From a virus: a DNA stretch of 64,000 nucleotides. Position numbers and translations under genes: made by a program. The notes under the pieces were generated by a model. The model made no database searches and had not been told where the DNA came from. It was given only the letters and a program-made list of their open reading frames with translations. Numbering within the stretch: the stretch's first letter is position 1; the number at the start of each line of letters is the position of its first letter. Shown here one piece after another: positions 17,861 to 24,959 of this stretch. The stretch spans positions 1 through 64,000 of the IMG/VR virus record IMGVR_UViG_3300030202_000274; one strand, 5' to 3'.

Positions 17861-18081
17861 TTGATGACATAAAAATAAATTTAAAAGAATATAAAATGCT
17901 TTTAAATATTGTCAAAACTGTTGCTGATAATTGCAATTATTATTGGTCAAGTGAAGATGATATAGATCAAGATAAAAAAGAATATGATCTAAATTACCAT
18001 AAATTAATCAAAGATTTAAAACATAATATGGTTGATACAGATAATGAAGATTATATGAAATTTTTATATAAATTTAAATAA
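17857..18081 (+). CDS. Hypothetical protein (74 aa), accessory cassette
   Basis: A 74-residue, acidic and lysine-rich helical protein (KEYKMLLNIVKTVADNCNYYWSSEDDIDQDKKEYDLNYHKLIKDL) behind leader repeat 1. Not recognised. Confidence 0.6.
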   Translation: MIDDIKINLKEYKMLLNIVKTVADNCNYYWSSEDDIDQDKKEYDLNYHKLIKDLKHNMVDTDNEDYMKFLYKFK

Positions 18082-18103
18082 AACAGAAGGGAATAAAAAA
18101 TGA
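18080..18103 (+). repeat. 24-bp leader repeat, copy 2
   Basis: Second exact copy of the leader at 17837-17860. It overlaps the stop of the preceding gene and supplies the ribosome site of the gp88-like gene. Confidence 0.85.
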
Positions 18104-18861
18104 TAGCAAAAACAAAACCAACATACAAAGATTTGACAAAGTTAATGTTTACCAATGGTAACCCTAAAACAGATAAAAACTTAAAGATTGAGAGCCTTAA
18201 AAAATATTGGATCAAACGCCTTAATCTTGCACCTGCCTCAATATCTGGGTTTAATACTTGCGCAAGTGCTTCCGAAGGTTGCAAGAATGCTTGTTTACAT
18301 GAAGCAGGAAACCCCGTTTTTATGCCACAAAAAACATTAGGCAGGGTCAATAGAACTTTACTATTGTTTAAAGATCAAGCAAAATTTAAATACATGGCAG
18401 CCAAAGAAATAAGAAATCATGAAATTAACTGTAATAAACATGGTTTAAAAGCAGTCATAAGATTAAATACAACTTCGGATATTATGTTTGAGAAGTCTAA
18501 ATTTAATTTTATGCAAGACTTTCCGAATGTACAATTTTATGATTATACAAAACATTTTAACAGAATGATTAAATATTTACGGGGGGAATTACCTGCTAAT
18601 TATCATTTAACATTTAGCAGGAACGAGGCTAACGACTTCCAAACAACTCAAGTTTTAAAAGCAGGTGGCAATGTTGCAGTAGTTTTTAGAGATAAGCTGC
18701 CGAAAACTTACAAAGGTTTTAAAGTTATAGACGGGGATCTTCACGACTTACGTTTTTTAGATCAAAAAAATGTGGTTGTAGGTCTTAAAGAGAAATTAAC
18801 TTTAAATAAACAAGGTAAACTAGACAGAGATCAATCTGGGTTTGTGGTTGATCTAAAATAA
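18100..18861 (+). CDS. Gp88/DUF7227-like phage protein
   Basis: A 253-residue protein with a cysteine-rich N-terminal signature (CASASEGCKNACLHEAGN near residues 52-70), then VIRLNTTSDIMFE, YDYTKHFNRM and HLTFSRNEAND with a Val-rich NVAVVFR strand. This resembles the phage 'gene product 88' / DUF7227 family by layout, whose biochemical role is not established to my knowledge. The spaced cysteines could bind metal or an Fe-S cluster. By far the largest gene of the accessory cassette. Confidence 0.65.
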   Translation: MIAKTKPTYKDLTKLMFTNGNPKTDKNLKIESLKKYWIKRLNLAPASISGFNTCASASEGCKNACLHEAGNPVFMPQKTLGRVNRTLLLFKDQAKFKYMAAKEIRNHEINCNKHGLKAVIRLNTTSDIMFEKSKFNFMQDFPNVQFYDYTKHFNRMIKYLRGELPANYHLTFSRNEANDFQTTQVLKAGGNVAVVFRDKLPKTYKGFKVIDGDLHDLRFLDQKNVVVGLKEKLTLNKQGKLDRDQSGFVVDLK

Positions 18862-18881
18862 ACAATAACAAAAAGGGAAAT

Positions 18882-19073
18882 ATGACAGTACAATTATATT
18901 ATAAAACAAAAAAGGAACTTAAAAATAAGATAGGATCCGAGCTTGACTATTCGGAAACCAATATTTTTAAAAATGAGTACACTTCAAATGGTGTTGTAAT
19001 TGGTTGCGATCCAGATCGTAAATGGTTCGCAAAAGTTACAATTAAAAACAACTTAATTCAGAGGGTTCAATAA
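18882..19073 (+). CDS. Hypothetical protein (63 aa)
   Basis: A 63-residue, Lys-rich protein (LYYKTKKELKNKIGSELDYSETNIF..., GVVIGCDPDRKWFAKVTIKNN) with a strand-rich C terminus. The stop overlaps the next start by one base. An AAGGGA site precedes it. The DPDRKWFAKVT segment is typical of small phage proteins of unknown role. Confidence 0.65.
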   Translation: MTVQLYYKTKKELKNKIGSELDYSETNIFKNEYTSNGVVIGCDPDRKWFAKVTIKNNLIQRVQ

Positions 19074-19336
19074 TGACATTAAATGAAATAGTAAAAATAC
19101 AAAGCGTAATTGATAACAGATCGATTGCTTCAGATACTTTAAAGAGTTTAAAAGAAATAAAGTATTATTCAGAAAGTAAAAACAAATTTCTGTCTATAGG
19201 AGATATGCATATTGATCACTATGTCAGATCAACAAATAAAAAATTAAATGAAATATCAAACATAAATATTGAATTAGCATTAGAACTAATTGATTTAAGA
19301 AATAAAGTGAGGGGTTTAAATGAATTGGAAGGATAA
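19073..19336 (+). CDS. Hypothetical protein (87 aa)
   Basis: An 87-residue helical protein with a basic and acidic mix, translationally coupled to the previous gene (TAATG) and overlapping the next by 17 bases. Not recognised. Confidence 0.55.
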   Translation: MTLNEIVKIQSVIDNRSIASDTLKSLKEIKYYSESKNKFLSIGDMHIDHYVRSTNKKLNEISNINIELALELIDLRNKVRGLNELEG

Positions 19337-19490
19337 TTTTATTAAGTTTGTTAATAGATTAAGCAAAAAAAAGGGTTGGAAGTGTGACGATATGAACCCT
19401 TATTTTTATCAAGTTAATTTGTTACATCTTAGCAATGCGAAAACATTACGAGAATATAAACAACAACAAAAACAGAAAGCGAGTAAATAA
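19320..19490 (+). CDS. Hypothetical small protein (56 aa)
   Basis: Hand-translated from the ATG at 19320: MNWKDNFIKFVNRLSKKKGW then KCDDMNPYFYQVNLLHLSNA and a Gln/Lys tail. A site GTGAGGGG lies just upstream. It ends one base before the next ATG at 19492. Basic; function unknown. Confidence 0.5.
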   Translation: MNWKDNFIKFVNRLSKKKGWKCDDMNPYFYQVNLLHLSNAKTLREYKQQQKQKASK

Positions 19491-19491
19491 A

Positions 19492-19713
19492 ATGACAAAT
19501 AAAAACTTTGAATTAGCGTGTGAATTAGCTGATAATTTATACTTTAAATTTATAGACAATTTAAGTGATGATATAGCTAGTGAGTTTGTAATTGATGACA
19601 AAGAAAATATAGGTAGCACAAAGAACACCGAGAAAGGTAGCAATTTATATTGGGAACTAGAAAGCACAATTAAAAACGCATTAGATAAACAAACAGAAAG
19701 TGAGACAAAATGA
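19492..19713 (+). CDS. Hypothetical acidic protein (73 aa)
   Basis: The ATG at 19492 is preferred over an upstream TTG at 19435, because the preceding gene ends at 19490 and an AAAGCGAG leader precedes 19492. The product (MTNKNFELACELADNLYFKF...) is acidic and helical. Not recognised. Confidence 0.55.
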   Translation: MTNKNFELACELADNLYFKFIDNLSDDIASEFVIDDKENIGSTKNTEKGSNLYWELESTIKNALDKQTESETK

Positions 19714-19781
19714 CAGATGTTAATTTTTACTGCTGCGTTGTAGTTTTATTTTTAATTATAGTATCAATAATAACAATATAG
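19710..19781 (+). CDS. Membrane micro-peptide (23 aa)
   Basis: ATGA overlap with the previous stop. The translated peptide is MTDVNFYCC followed by VVVLFLIIVSIITI, essentially one membrane span. Translational coupling supports expression, but peptides this short can be chance. Confidence 0.4.
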   Translation: MTDVNFYCCVVVLFLIIVSIITI

Positions 19782-19796
19782 AAAGCGAGGAATAAC

Positions 19797-20036
19797 ATGG
19801 CTATAGATTTTGACGCATTAGATTTAATTAGAGGTAAGAACAAAGCTAAAAGACATGAAGCAATTAAGCAGCAACAAAGAGAACAAAAAGAAAAGGATAT
19901 AAAATATTTCATGAACCAATTAAGTGAAATAAAAAGAGATCATGACTTGTGCAATGATCCAGCAGTTAAAAAATTACTGTTGGATAAGTGGCTCGGAGTG
20001 GTTAAGTTATGCGTAAAAAAAATAGAGGATAAATAA
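19797..20036 (+). CDS. Hypothetical charged helical protein (79 aa)
   Basis: A 79-residue protein preceded by AAGCGAGGAA. Long Lys/Glu/Gln helix (KNKAKRHEAIKQQQREQKEKDIKYFMNQL) and a C-terminal LLDKWLGVVKLCVKKIE. Probably a coiled-coil accessory protein. Confidence 0.6.
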   Translation: MAIDFDALDLIRGKNKAKRHEAIKQQQREQKEKDIKYFMNQLSEIKRDHDLCNDPAVKKLLLDKWLGVVKLCVKKIEDK

Positions 20037-20207
20037 TTGTATCAAATAAACTTTAAAAAATTTTTTGATGATGATGATTTATTAACTGGTAAAATTATGC
20101 AGTTAATAGAACTAACTCAAGAAAATATAAACAACAATAACAACAAACAAAAAGAGGTGAATAAAAATGACACTAAGCAAATACGAAGCATGGGTACAAA
20201 CGGCTAA
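20037..20207 (+). CDS. Possible TTG-start small protein (56 aa)
   Basis: A TTG directly after the previous stop, with GAGGAT 6 bases upstream, opens a frame encoding MYQINFKKFFDDDDLLTGKI and an Asn/Gln-rich tail. It overlaps the next gene by 41 bases. The non-ATG start and overlap make it uncertain. Confidence 0.35.
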   Translation: MYQINFKKFFDDDDLLTGKIMQLIELTQENINNNNNKQKEVNKNDTKQIRSMGTNG

Positions 20208-20403
20208 GAGTGGGGAATCAATAACCTACTATGACAAAGGTTACCTAGCAAGACAGAGATTCTATGACAATAATCTAAGAGATATTGCTAACTTTTTTAT
20301 GAGATTAGCAGAGAATAATGTTGTGGAATTATACCAAAAAAGATTGACGCATGGTAATGTTAATCATGATCCAGTCTTTCAATACATAGCAAGAAAAATA
20401 TAA
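20167..20403 (+). CDS. Hypothetical protein (78 aa)
   Basis: A 78-residue protein (SKYEAWVQTAKSGESITYYDKGYLARQRF...NVVELYQKRLTHGNVNHDPVFQYIARKI) after an AGAGGTG site. The TYYDKGYLA... and VELYQKR pattern resembles small phage proteins seen in marine podoviruses and cyanophages, but no family can be named. Confidence 0.6.
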   Translation: MTLSKYEAWVQTAKSGESITYYDKGYLARQRFYDNNLRDIANFFMRLAENNVVELYQKRLTHGNVNHDPVFQYIARKI

Positions 20404-20469
20404 ATGTTATGGTTAATTCTAGGATATATAGTTTTATCTTGGATGTTTTTAGCACCATATTTTAATTAA
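20404..20469 (+). CDS. Membrane micro-peptide (21 aa)
   Basis: The ATG lies immediately after the previous TAA. The product MLWLILGYIVLSWMFLAPYF(N) is a complete hydrophobic span. Second such micro-peptide of the cassette (with 19710-19781). Short, therefore tentative. Confidence 0.4.
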   Translation: MLWLILGYIVLSWMFLAPYFN

Positions 20470-20487
20470 CAAACAGAAAGGAAAAAA

Positions 20488-20703
20488 ATGTACATAGATA
20501 AATACAAAGTAGAAATAAAAGGTAGCAAGTACCATGAAAAAACTGATAAGAGAATGAAAGATCAAGTGTTGGCTACTTATCAAAGCGATGAGGGTATGAA
20601 TATTAAATCATTAAAAAATATTCTTGAGGAACTTGCAGATAGCCATAATGCACACCACGATATTACTTTTAATATTGTAATGAAACAATACGACCACGAT
20701 TAA
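20488..20703 (+). CDS. Hypothetical protein (71 aa), last gene of cassette
   Basis: A 71-residue, His/Lys/Asp-rich protein after a CAGAAAGGAA leader. Its stop abuts the stop of the convergent small-terminase gene with no base between. Not recognised. Confidence 0.6.
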   Translation: MYIDKYKVEIKGSKYHEKTDKRMKDQVLATYQSDEGMNIKSLKNILEELADSHNAHHDITFNIVMKQYDHD

Positions 20704-21180
20704 TTACTCTTTATTATCAGAGGGTGTAATATCTGTTACATCCTCTGATACATCAATCAAATCATCTTGAGTATCTTCCCAACTAATAGTCATTTTCTGG
20801 TCTATGTTTTGCTTAATAGGTTTGTTATCAGAATAAAGATCAGTTAATTTTCCTGCAACCCATTGAACAAACTTAGCCTTCTCTCTTATCCATAATATCT
20901 CATTGGGAGATTCAACTTCTTGATAATTAAAAACTTGCAGCAATTTATCAATTAAAGTTTGAACACCTAGCTTTCTTGCTTCAACTATTTTAGTTTCTAA
21001 CTGTGGATTTTTTTTTAAGTAATGATAAAACTTCATCAAGCTGAAAGGATACTGCTTGTCTTCTAGTATCTCTGTAAGGGTTAACCCTTTTACCAATTTT
21101 TCTTCTATGGTAAATAGATCTTTCTCTGTTATCAATTCTTGGTTTGGTTTTGGTGTAATAGTATTCTTTGATTTGCTCAT
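20704..21180 (-). CDS. terS: Terminase small subunit, Sf6-like, unit 1
   Basis: A 158-residue protein. Residues ~20-95 (LFTIEEKLVKGLTLTEILEDKQYP...FYHYLKKNPQLETKIVEARKLGVQTLIDKLLQV) show the helix-turn-helix arrangement of Sf6 gp1-type small terminases: 'G-T/L-x-EI', an aromatic 'FY-x-L', then the 'AR...' helix. An acidic tail follows. AGGA lies 9 bases before the ATG. It overlaps the upstream 140-residue gene by 191 bases in another frame. It would recognise the packaging site for the large subunit at 15478-16749. Confidence 0.75.
   Translation of the reverse strand: MSKSKNTITPKPNQELITEKDLFTIEEKLVKGLTLTEILEDKQYPFSLMKFYHYLKKNPQLETKIVEARKLGVQTLIDKLLQVFNYQEVESPNEILWIREKAKFVQWVAGKLTDLYSDNKPIKQNIDQKMTISWEDTQDDLIDVSEDVTDITPSDNKE
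20715..20750. terminator. 15-bp hairpin at convergent operon ends
   Basis: TATCAGAGG (20715-20723) pairs with CCTCTGATA (20742-20750), a G-U pair joins (20724/20741), and TGTAA (20725-20729) pairs with TTACA (20736-20740) around a 6-base loop. It lies inside the 3' end of the small-terminase gene and just past the stop of the convergent cassette, so it could end or protect both transcripts. No U-tract follows on either strand. Confidence 0.65.
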
Positions 21181-21412
21181 CTGTATAGTTCCTAAATTGT
21201 ATTAGTTTTGATAGTTGTTTTATTCTAGTTTCATCTGTGTAATTAGCTTTGTTAAACTTATTAAAGTTTTGATACCCATGATACTTACATTTAAAAGTTT
21301 TACCATCAGATAGTGGATAACCTTTCATTCTACAAGGTATTTTCTTACCCTCTCTTAACCCAGCACGAGTAAAGCCTTGACAGAATACCTTTCTCATTGG
21401 TCGACCTACCAT
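20990..21412 (-). CDS. Cys/His zinc-binding-like basic protein (140 aa)
   Basis: N terminus MVGRPMRKVFCQGFTRAG..., then KKIPCRMKG and CKYHGYQNF: a C-x(n)-C-x(n)-C-x2-H pattern like the short zinc knuckle (ending CxxHG) found in many phage proteins. A Lys/Arg/Tyr-rich remainder follows. The last 63 codons overlap the small-terminase gene out of phase. It overlaps the next upstream gene by one base (TAATG). Function unknown, perhaps nucleic-acid binding. Confidence 0.6.
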   Translation of the reverse strand: MVGRPMRKVFCQGFTRAGLREGKKIPCRMKGYPLSDGKTFKCKYHGYQNFNKFNKANYTDETRIKQLSKLIQFRNYTDEQIKEYYYTKTKPRIDNRERSIYHRRKIGKRVNPYRDTRRQAVSFQLDEVLSLLKKKSTVRN

Positions 21413-22113
21413 TATTTTTTATTCTCCCATGGTTTTATTCCATTGCGTTTATTGTATTCAACTTTCTCTCTGTATCTTGGGTTAGCTTGTTTTTTTATCC
21501 TAGATAATGCAGTTAGAATTTTCTCACTATTAACATAGGTTGCTTTACTCTCTCTTTCATTATCTTCCTTTCTTTGAATAGCTAACTTACAGAGGTAGAC
21601 ATTAGTTTTATCTTCTTTTAATTCGTTGATAGGGAGTTTAGATAATTCATCTAATATCTTCTCCCTATCCCCTGCAAAACTCTTAACTATTTTACCTATA
21701 TTATTTTGTATATTGTCTTCTACTAATGTAGCTAATGTTTGGCTATCTGACGCTAAATGTTTAGCTATCTTAGGTTTTGAGATGGTCGTATTATGGCTAT
21801 CATAAGTGTTCTCAGCTTTTAAAAATGTATCATTAACAATATAAGTTTTACCAGATCTACCTCTAATATCTGATATGATATTTAATTTATTTAGTTTAGC
21901 TAACGCAGTTTTAACAGTAGCTCTACATAATCCTGTATCTTTAGCGATAGTTTCGTGTCTTAATCCTGCCTTATATCCATTCTTTTTCCAGGCATATTTC
22001 ATCACAGATAAGAAAACATTTAAGCAGGTAGATTTTTCTTCCCCATTTAAAATATCTAAGTGATGATAAAGTTTATAAGTTACATGAAGGAAACCTCTGG
22101 TTGTTATGTTCAT
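21412..22113 (-). CDS. Winged-helix DNA-binding protein (233 aa)
   Basis: Residues ~45-95 (GYKAGLRHETIAKDTGLCRATVKTALAKLNKLNIISDIRGRSGKTYIV) form a classic helix-turn-helix of the HTH_36 replication-initiator/regulator type, with a beta wing. A helical Lys/Glu-rich C-terminal half ends in NPRYREKVEYNKRNGIKPWENK. It could be a replication initiator, helicase-loading or regulatory protein; the sequence alone does not decide. First choice is replication, since the unit has no other clear initiator besides the DnaA-like protein. Confidence 0.65.
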   Translation of the reverse strand: MNITTRGFLHVTYKLYHHLDILNGEEKSTCLNVFLSVMKYAWKKNGYKAGLRHETIAKDTGLCRATVKTALAKLNKLNIISDIRGRSGKTYIVNDTFLKAENTYDSHNTTISKPKIAKHLASDSQTLATLVEDNIQNNIGKIVKSFAGDREKILDELSKLPINELKEDKTNVYLCKLAIQRKEDNERESKATYVNSEKILTALSRIKKQANPRYREKVEYNKRNGIKPWENKK

Positions 22114-22502
22114 TATTTATCCTTTCTTTTGGTTGATTTACAATTTAATTTGTGGTGGTCGTGCAAGGATCTTAAAATATTAACCCATTGATCCTCATTC
22201 ATTAGCTGAAACTCTGTCTTAGAGGCTCGTATACGCTTAATTCTAAAGGTTAGGCTAGTCTCGGTCAATTCCTTATAGAAAACTAAAAAACAAGGTATGT
22301 TTAGGCGTTCAGCGATGATTTTTGAGAGGGTTGTAGCCTTGTATTTTTGATTCTTGTCGTAGCAAGTCTCAATTATAGCTAAAGGTTCATAACAATACTG
22401 ACAACACTCAACAGAATCAACATCTATCATGGCAATGCCTTCATATTTTCTATGCCAATCATTATAGCTGCCATTACTGAATGCGTAGGTATATCTAGCC
22501 AT
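22113..22502 (-). CDS. Hypothetical protein (129 aa), cysteine-rich
   Basis: A 129-residue protein with SIDVDSVE-like IDVDSVECCQYCYEPLAIIETCYDKNQKYKAT, then LSKIIAERLNIPCFLVFYK. The order acidic-Glu-x-Lys before a strand is reminiscent of nuclease-like folds, but no PD-(D/E)XK site can be asserted. Coupled by a one-base overlap to the winged-helix gene. Confidence 0.6.
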   Translation of the reverse strand: MARYTYAFSNGSYNDWHRKYEGIAMIDVDSVECCQYCYEPLAIIETCYDKNQKYKATTLSKIIAERLNIPCFLVFYKELTETSLTFRIKRIRASKTEFQLMNEDQWVNILRSLHDHHKLNCKSTKRKDK

Positions 22503-22647
22503 TTTTTAAAACCCTTATCTCGTTTTCTTTCTCTTCAATCTCTTTCTCAAGTGCAAAAATTATATCAGCTTGTTTCTTAATATATTTTTTGGCTCGTTTT
22601 AATTCTTCTTTACAATCAGTCTCATCAAAAATTCCAGAATATGTCAT
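22495..22647 (-). CDS. Small coiled-coil protein (50 aa)
   Basis: Hand-translated from the ATG at 22647, ATGA-coupled to the upstream stop. MTYSGIFDETDCKEELKRAK is followed by KYIKKQADIIFALEKEIEEK, a heptad-like charged helix. It overlaps the next start by 8 bases. Function unknown. Confidence 0.55.
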   Translation of the reverse strand: MTYSGIFDETDCKEELKRAKKYIKKQADIIFALEKEIEEKENEIRVLKNG

Positions 22648-22865
22648 TCTGGTAAATCAACATGATAATCTTTAATGTTATCATATTCTCTTGGTGATAA
22701 TTCTGGATTTAATTTTTCACAAAAAGCAAGTATTAAAGTTCTCATTTCAGAGTTACTTAAAATATCATATCCTGCCATTTGAAAAACTAGATGATACTCT
22801 TCTGGAGTAAAATTAATCTCATCAAGATCATTTATTTTTTTTCTAATTTTATCAAACTCTTTCAT
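22644..22865 (-). CDS. Hypothetical protein (73 aa)
   Basis: The ATG at 22865 is preferred because GGAG lies 7 bases upstream; the longer GTG form overlaps the PP-loop gene. MKEFDKIRKKINDLDEINFT... contains FTPEEYHLVFQMAGYDI and an acidic C terminus. Helical; not recognised. Confidence 0.6.
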   Translation of the reverse strand: MKEFDKIRKKINDLDEINFTPEEYHLVFQMAGYDILSNSEMRTLILAFCEKLNPELSPREYDNIKDYHVDLPE

Positions 22866-22866
22866 A

Positions 22867-23694
22867 TTAAACTCCACACATTCCCTCATCACATAAATGG
22901 CTAAACATATCTAATTGCTTATCATCTTCAGCTTTATTAAACTGTACTTCACTCAAAGGTTTACAAGACCTATGAACAAATATCTCTTCATCTTTTTTTC
23001 TTGTAATACTTCTAACTTTTGAATCAAAATCAACAGCTATTGCAAACTCTTTTGGTCTTTCTGTTTTCATAAAATGCCAGTAAGCATCATTGTGAAATGG
23101 ACATACAATACAAGCTGACTTCTCAGGCATAGGTACATTTTGTTTTTTTAAATAGTTAATACAATCTTGCCTTGACATATTCATTTCAATCAATGGATGT
23201 TTGTTTAAAATATATTTATCTCTAGCAGGTTTCATTCTTTGTACTTCATCAGTTGATATGCCTATCCATTGTTCAACATACTTATCTTTAGGAAAGTGCT
23301 TACCTTTTGCAACACCACAAAGCTCTCTTATTTTTTTTCTTATTTCTTGTATTTTATAAACATTTGTGCATTGACGCATGACCATACCTTTCTTACCAGT
23401 TATTTTATTTTGTGTAAAATATGGTGCATCAACAAAGTTAGTTGTATCTTTTGCAGCTAACATATCTTGCATAATATCCCCTTTAGAAACTACATAAACA
23501 GGATAAGGTAAAATTGATTTTAAATATTTTAAATATTTATTAACTGTTTCTGGCTCATTTTTTGTGTCTGCGAAGATTGCTGCCTGTGGCATGGGTAAAT
23601 CTCCTTTAGCTGCCATTATTGCCATTGTAGAGCTTTGAACTCCTGCTCCTAAACTTATAACTGTTAATGTTTTTTTTCTATCTTTATCAATCAT
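22867..23694 (-). CDS. PAPS-reductase-like PP-loop protein
   Basis: A 275-residue adenine-nucleotide alpha-hydrolase-like protein. The PP-loop variant SLGAGVQSSTMA is at residues ~14-25, PQAAIFADTKNEP follows as in CysH-like enzymes, and a CxxC pair (SACIVCPFH) lies near residue 198 with RQC near residue 108. The true sulfate-reduction signature (ECG..H) is not evident, so the product is probably one of the phage or mobile-element PP-loop enzymes (DndC/CysH relatives) that may modify nucleic acid. Its substrate is unknown. Confidence 0.8.
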   Translation of the reverse strand: MIDKDRKKTLTVISLGAGVQSSTMAIMAAKGDLPMPQAAIFADTKNEPETVNKYLKYLKSILPYPVYVVSKGDIMQDMLAAKDTTNFVDAPYFTQNKITGKKGMVMRQCTNVYKIQEIRKKIRELCGVAKGKHFPKDKYVEQWIGISTDEVQRMKPARDKYILNKHPLIEMNMSRQDCINYLKKQNVPMPEKSACIVCPFHNDAYWHFMKTERPKEFAIAVDFDSKVRSITRKKDEEIFVHRSCKPLSEVQFNKAEDDKQLDMFSHLCDEGMCGV

Positions 23695-23954
23695 TATTTT
23701 TCCTTTATTATTTTTTTAACTACTGATCTAGGATAAGCAGTTATGTTACCAATAGATAGCTTATCTTCATCATAAAAAAATGAGGTAAATATTTTAACTA
23801 CTTTAGAATCTTTATAATATAAATATCCTATATCTTCGCACCAGGTATAGCTAAACTTATCAACATCAGATAAGTCATCATACCATTGAGAAGATGAGCA
23901 AATATCTTGCCAAATTACACGAACTTTTTTATATGGTAATTTTTTTTTAATCAT
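23694..23954 (-). CDS. Hypothetical protein (86 aa), first leftward gene
   Basis: The ATG at 23954 is chosen over a TTG at 23972: GGAAAG lies 4 bases upstream. MIKKKLPYKKVRVIWQDICS... contains YTWCEDIGYLYY and IGNITAYPRSVVKKI. The predicted promoter at 23964-23992 would put the transcript start within about three bases of the ATG. Not recognised. Confidence 0.55.
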   Translation of the reverse strand: MIKKKLPYKKVRVIWQDICSSSQWYDDLSDVDKFSYTWCEDIGYLYYKDSKVVKIFTSFFYDEDKLSIGNITAYPRSVVKKIIKEK

Positions 23955-23963
23955 TTTCTTTCC

Positions 23964-23992
23964 GTTATACAATTATAATTATCCGTTGACAA
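23964..23992 (-). promoter_or_regulatory. Leftward sigma70-type promoter
   Basis: Minus strand: -35 TTGTCA (23992-23987), 17-base spacer, -10 TATAAC (23969-23964). Both boxes match consensus at five of six positions. It serves the leftward block starting at 23954. Its -35 overlaps that of the rightward promoter within the palindrome GTTG-A-CAAC (23985-23993). Confidence 0.6.
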
Positions 23993-24012
23993 CCTGTTAA
24001 AATCATTGTAAT
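23986..24012 (+). promoter_or_regulatory. Rightward sigma70-type promoter
   Basis: -35 TTGACA (23986-23991) is a perfect consensus. The best -10 is TGTAAT (24007-24012), a 15-base spacer, slightly short. It would start transcription about 20 bases before the nuclease gene at 24042. TTATCCGTT (23979-23987), a weak DnaA-box resemblance, overlaps it. Confidence 0.5.
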
Positions 24013-24041
24013 CGTTAGCAAAAAAAACAGATTGGAAAAAA

Positions 24042-24959
24042 ATGGAAAACGATAAAATAAAAAAAGCATTCTCAATATTTAATGGTGGTGAAGGATTAGA
24101 TCATTGGTCATACTCATCAACTAGTACACCTTTTGCAAAAAATATTATTGGTTACAGTTTCCCTCAAGAAGTTAGAAGGAAGTTTCCATTTAGATACAAA
24201 GCTAATTTTGGAAACCTAGTTAATAATGTGGTGCAGAAATTAATTGCAGATGTAATTTATAAATCTAAAACAATCAAAGAGACAGAGTGGGATCGAGATT
24301 ATAAAGTTTGTTTTGATCAAGAAAAAGAAATCATAAATGCAAACCCACCAGTAGATGCAAAGGATAAGTTCGGCAGAGAAGCTATGATTAAGTTTGCAGA
24401 AGATTGTATTCCAATCACAAAAAAAGTTGTGCAAAATATTATTGGTAAAGATAAATTAGTTTGCGAAAGATATGTTGAACTAAAAGAATTTGACATGATC
24501 AAGCCTGTATTGGGTCGTATTGATTATGAAACTAAAACAAAATTTATAGAATTAAAAACTAAGCCACCTAATTTAAGGAAGGTTAAAGGTAAAGAAGAGT
24601 GGAACATGATCACTCAAGAATTACCTTCAGAGCCTACAATTGAAAACCTTACACAAACTTCGTTCTACTACATGGCAACAAAGAAGATACCTTACTTGGT
24701 ATATGTTAATGATAAAGATTATGTCATTTTTGATAAGAGCCATGAGTTAATGAAGGCAGACCATTTGCAACATCTTTACAATATCATGATAGATAAAATT
24801 TTAACATGGGAGAAGATGATTATGTTTGCCGAAGGTAACATCAATAGATTAGCTAACATGATGGAGCCACCAGATCTTAATCATTTCTTTTATTATAAAG
24901 ATTTAGCAGATGAACAAAAACAACTAATCAATAAACTATGGGGTATTAAATATGAGTAG
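24042..24959 (+). CDS. PD-(D/E)XK exonuclease, RecB/Cas4-like
   Basis: A 305-residue nuclease. The motif VLGRID (residues ~156-161) followed by IELKTK (~169-174) gives the G-x-x-D...E-x-K active site, and QTSFYYMATK (~205) supplies the downstream Q-x3-Y seen in RecB/Cas4 nucleases. It is coupled to the ERF gene by an 8-base overlap, a nuclease plus annealing-protein pair like Red-alpha/beta. It should resect DNA ends for recombination-dependent replication. Unit 2 uses a different nuclease (YqaJ). Confidence 0.85.
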   Translation: MENDKIKKAFSIFNGGEGLDHWSYSSTSTPFAKNIIGYSFPQEVRRKFPFRYKANFGNLVNNVVQKLIADVIYKSKTIKETEWDRDYKVCFDQEKEIINANPPVDAKDKFGREAMIKFAEDCIPITKKVVQNIIGKDKLVCERYVELKEFDMIKPVLGRIDYETKTKFIELKTKPPNLRKVKGKEEWNMITQELPSEPTIENLTQTSFYYMATKKIPYLVYVNDKDYVIFDKSHELMKADHLQHLYNIMIDKILTWEKMIMFAEGNINRLANMMEPPDLNHFFYYKDLADEQKQLINKLWGIKYE

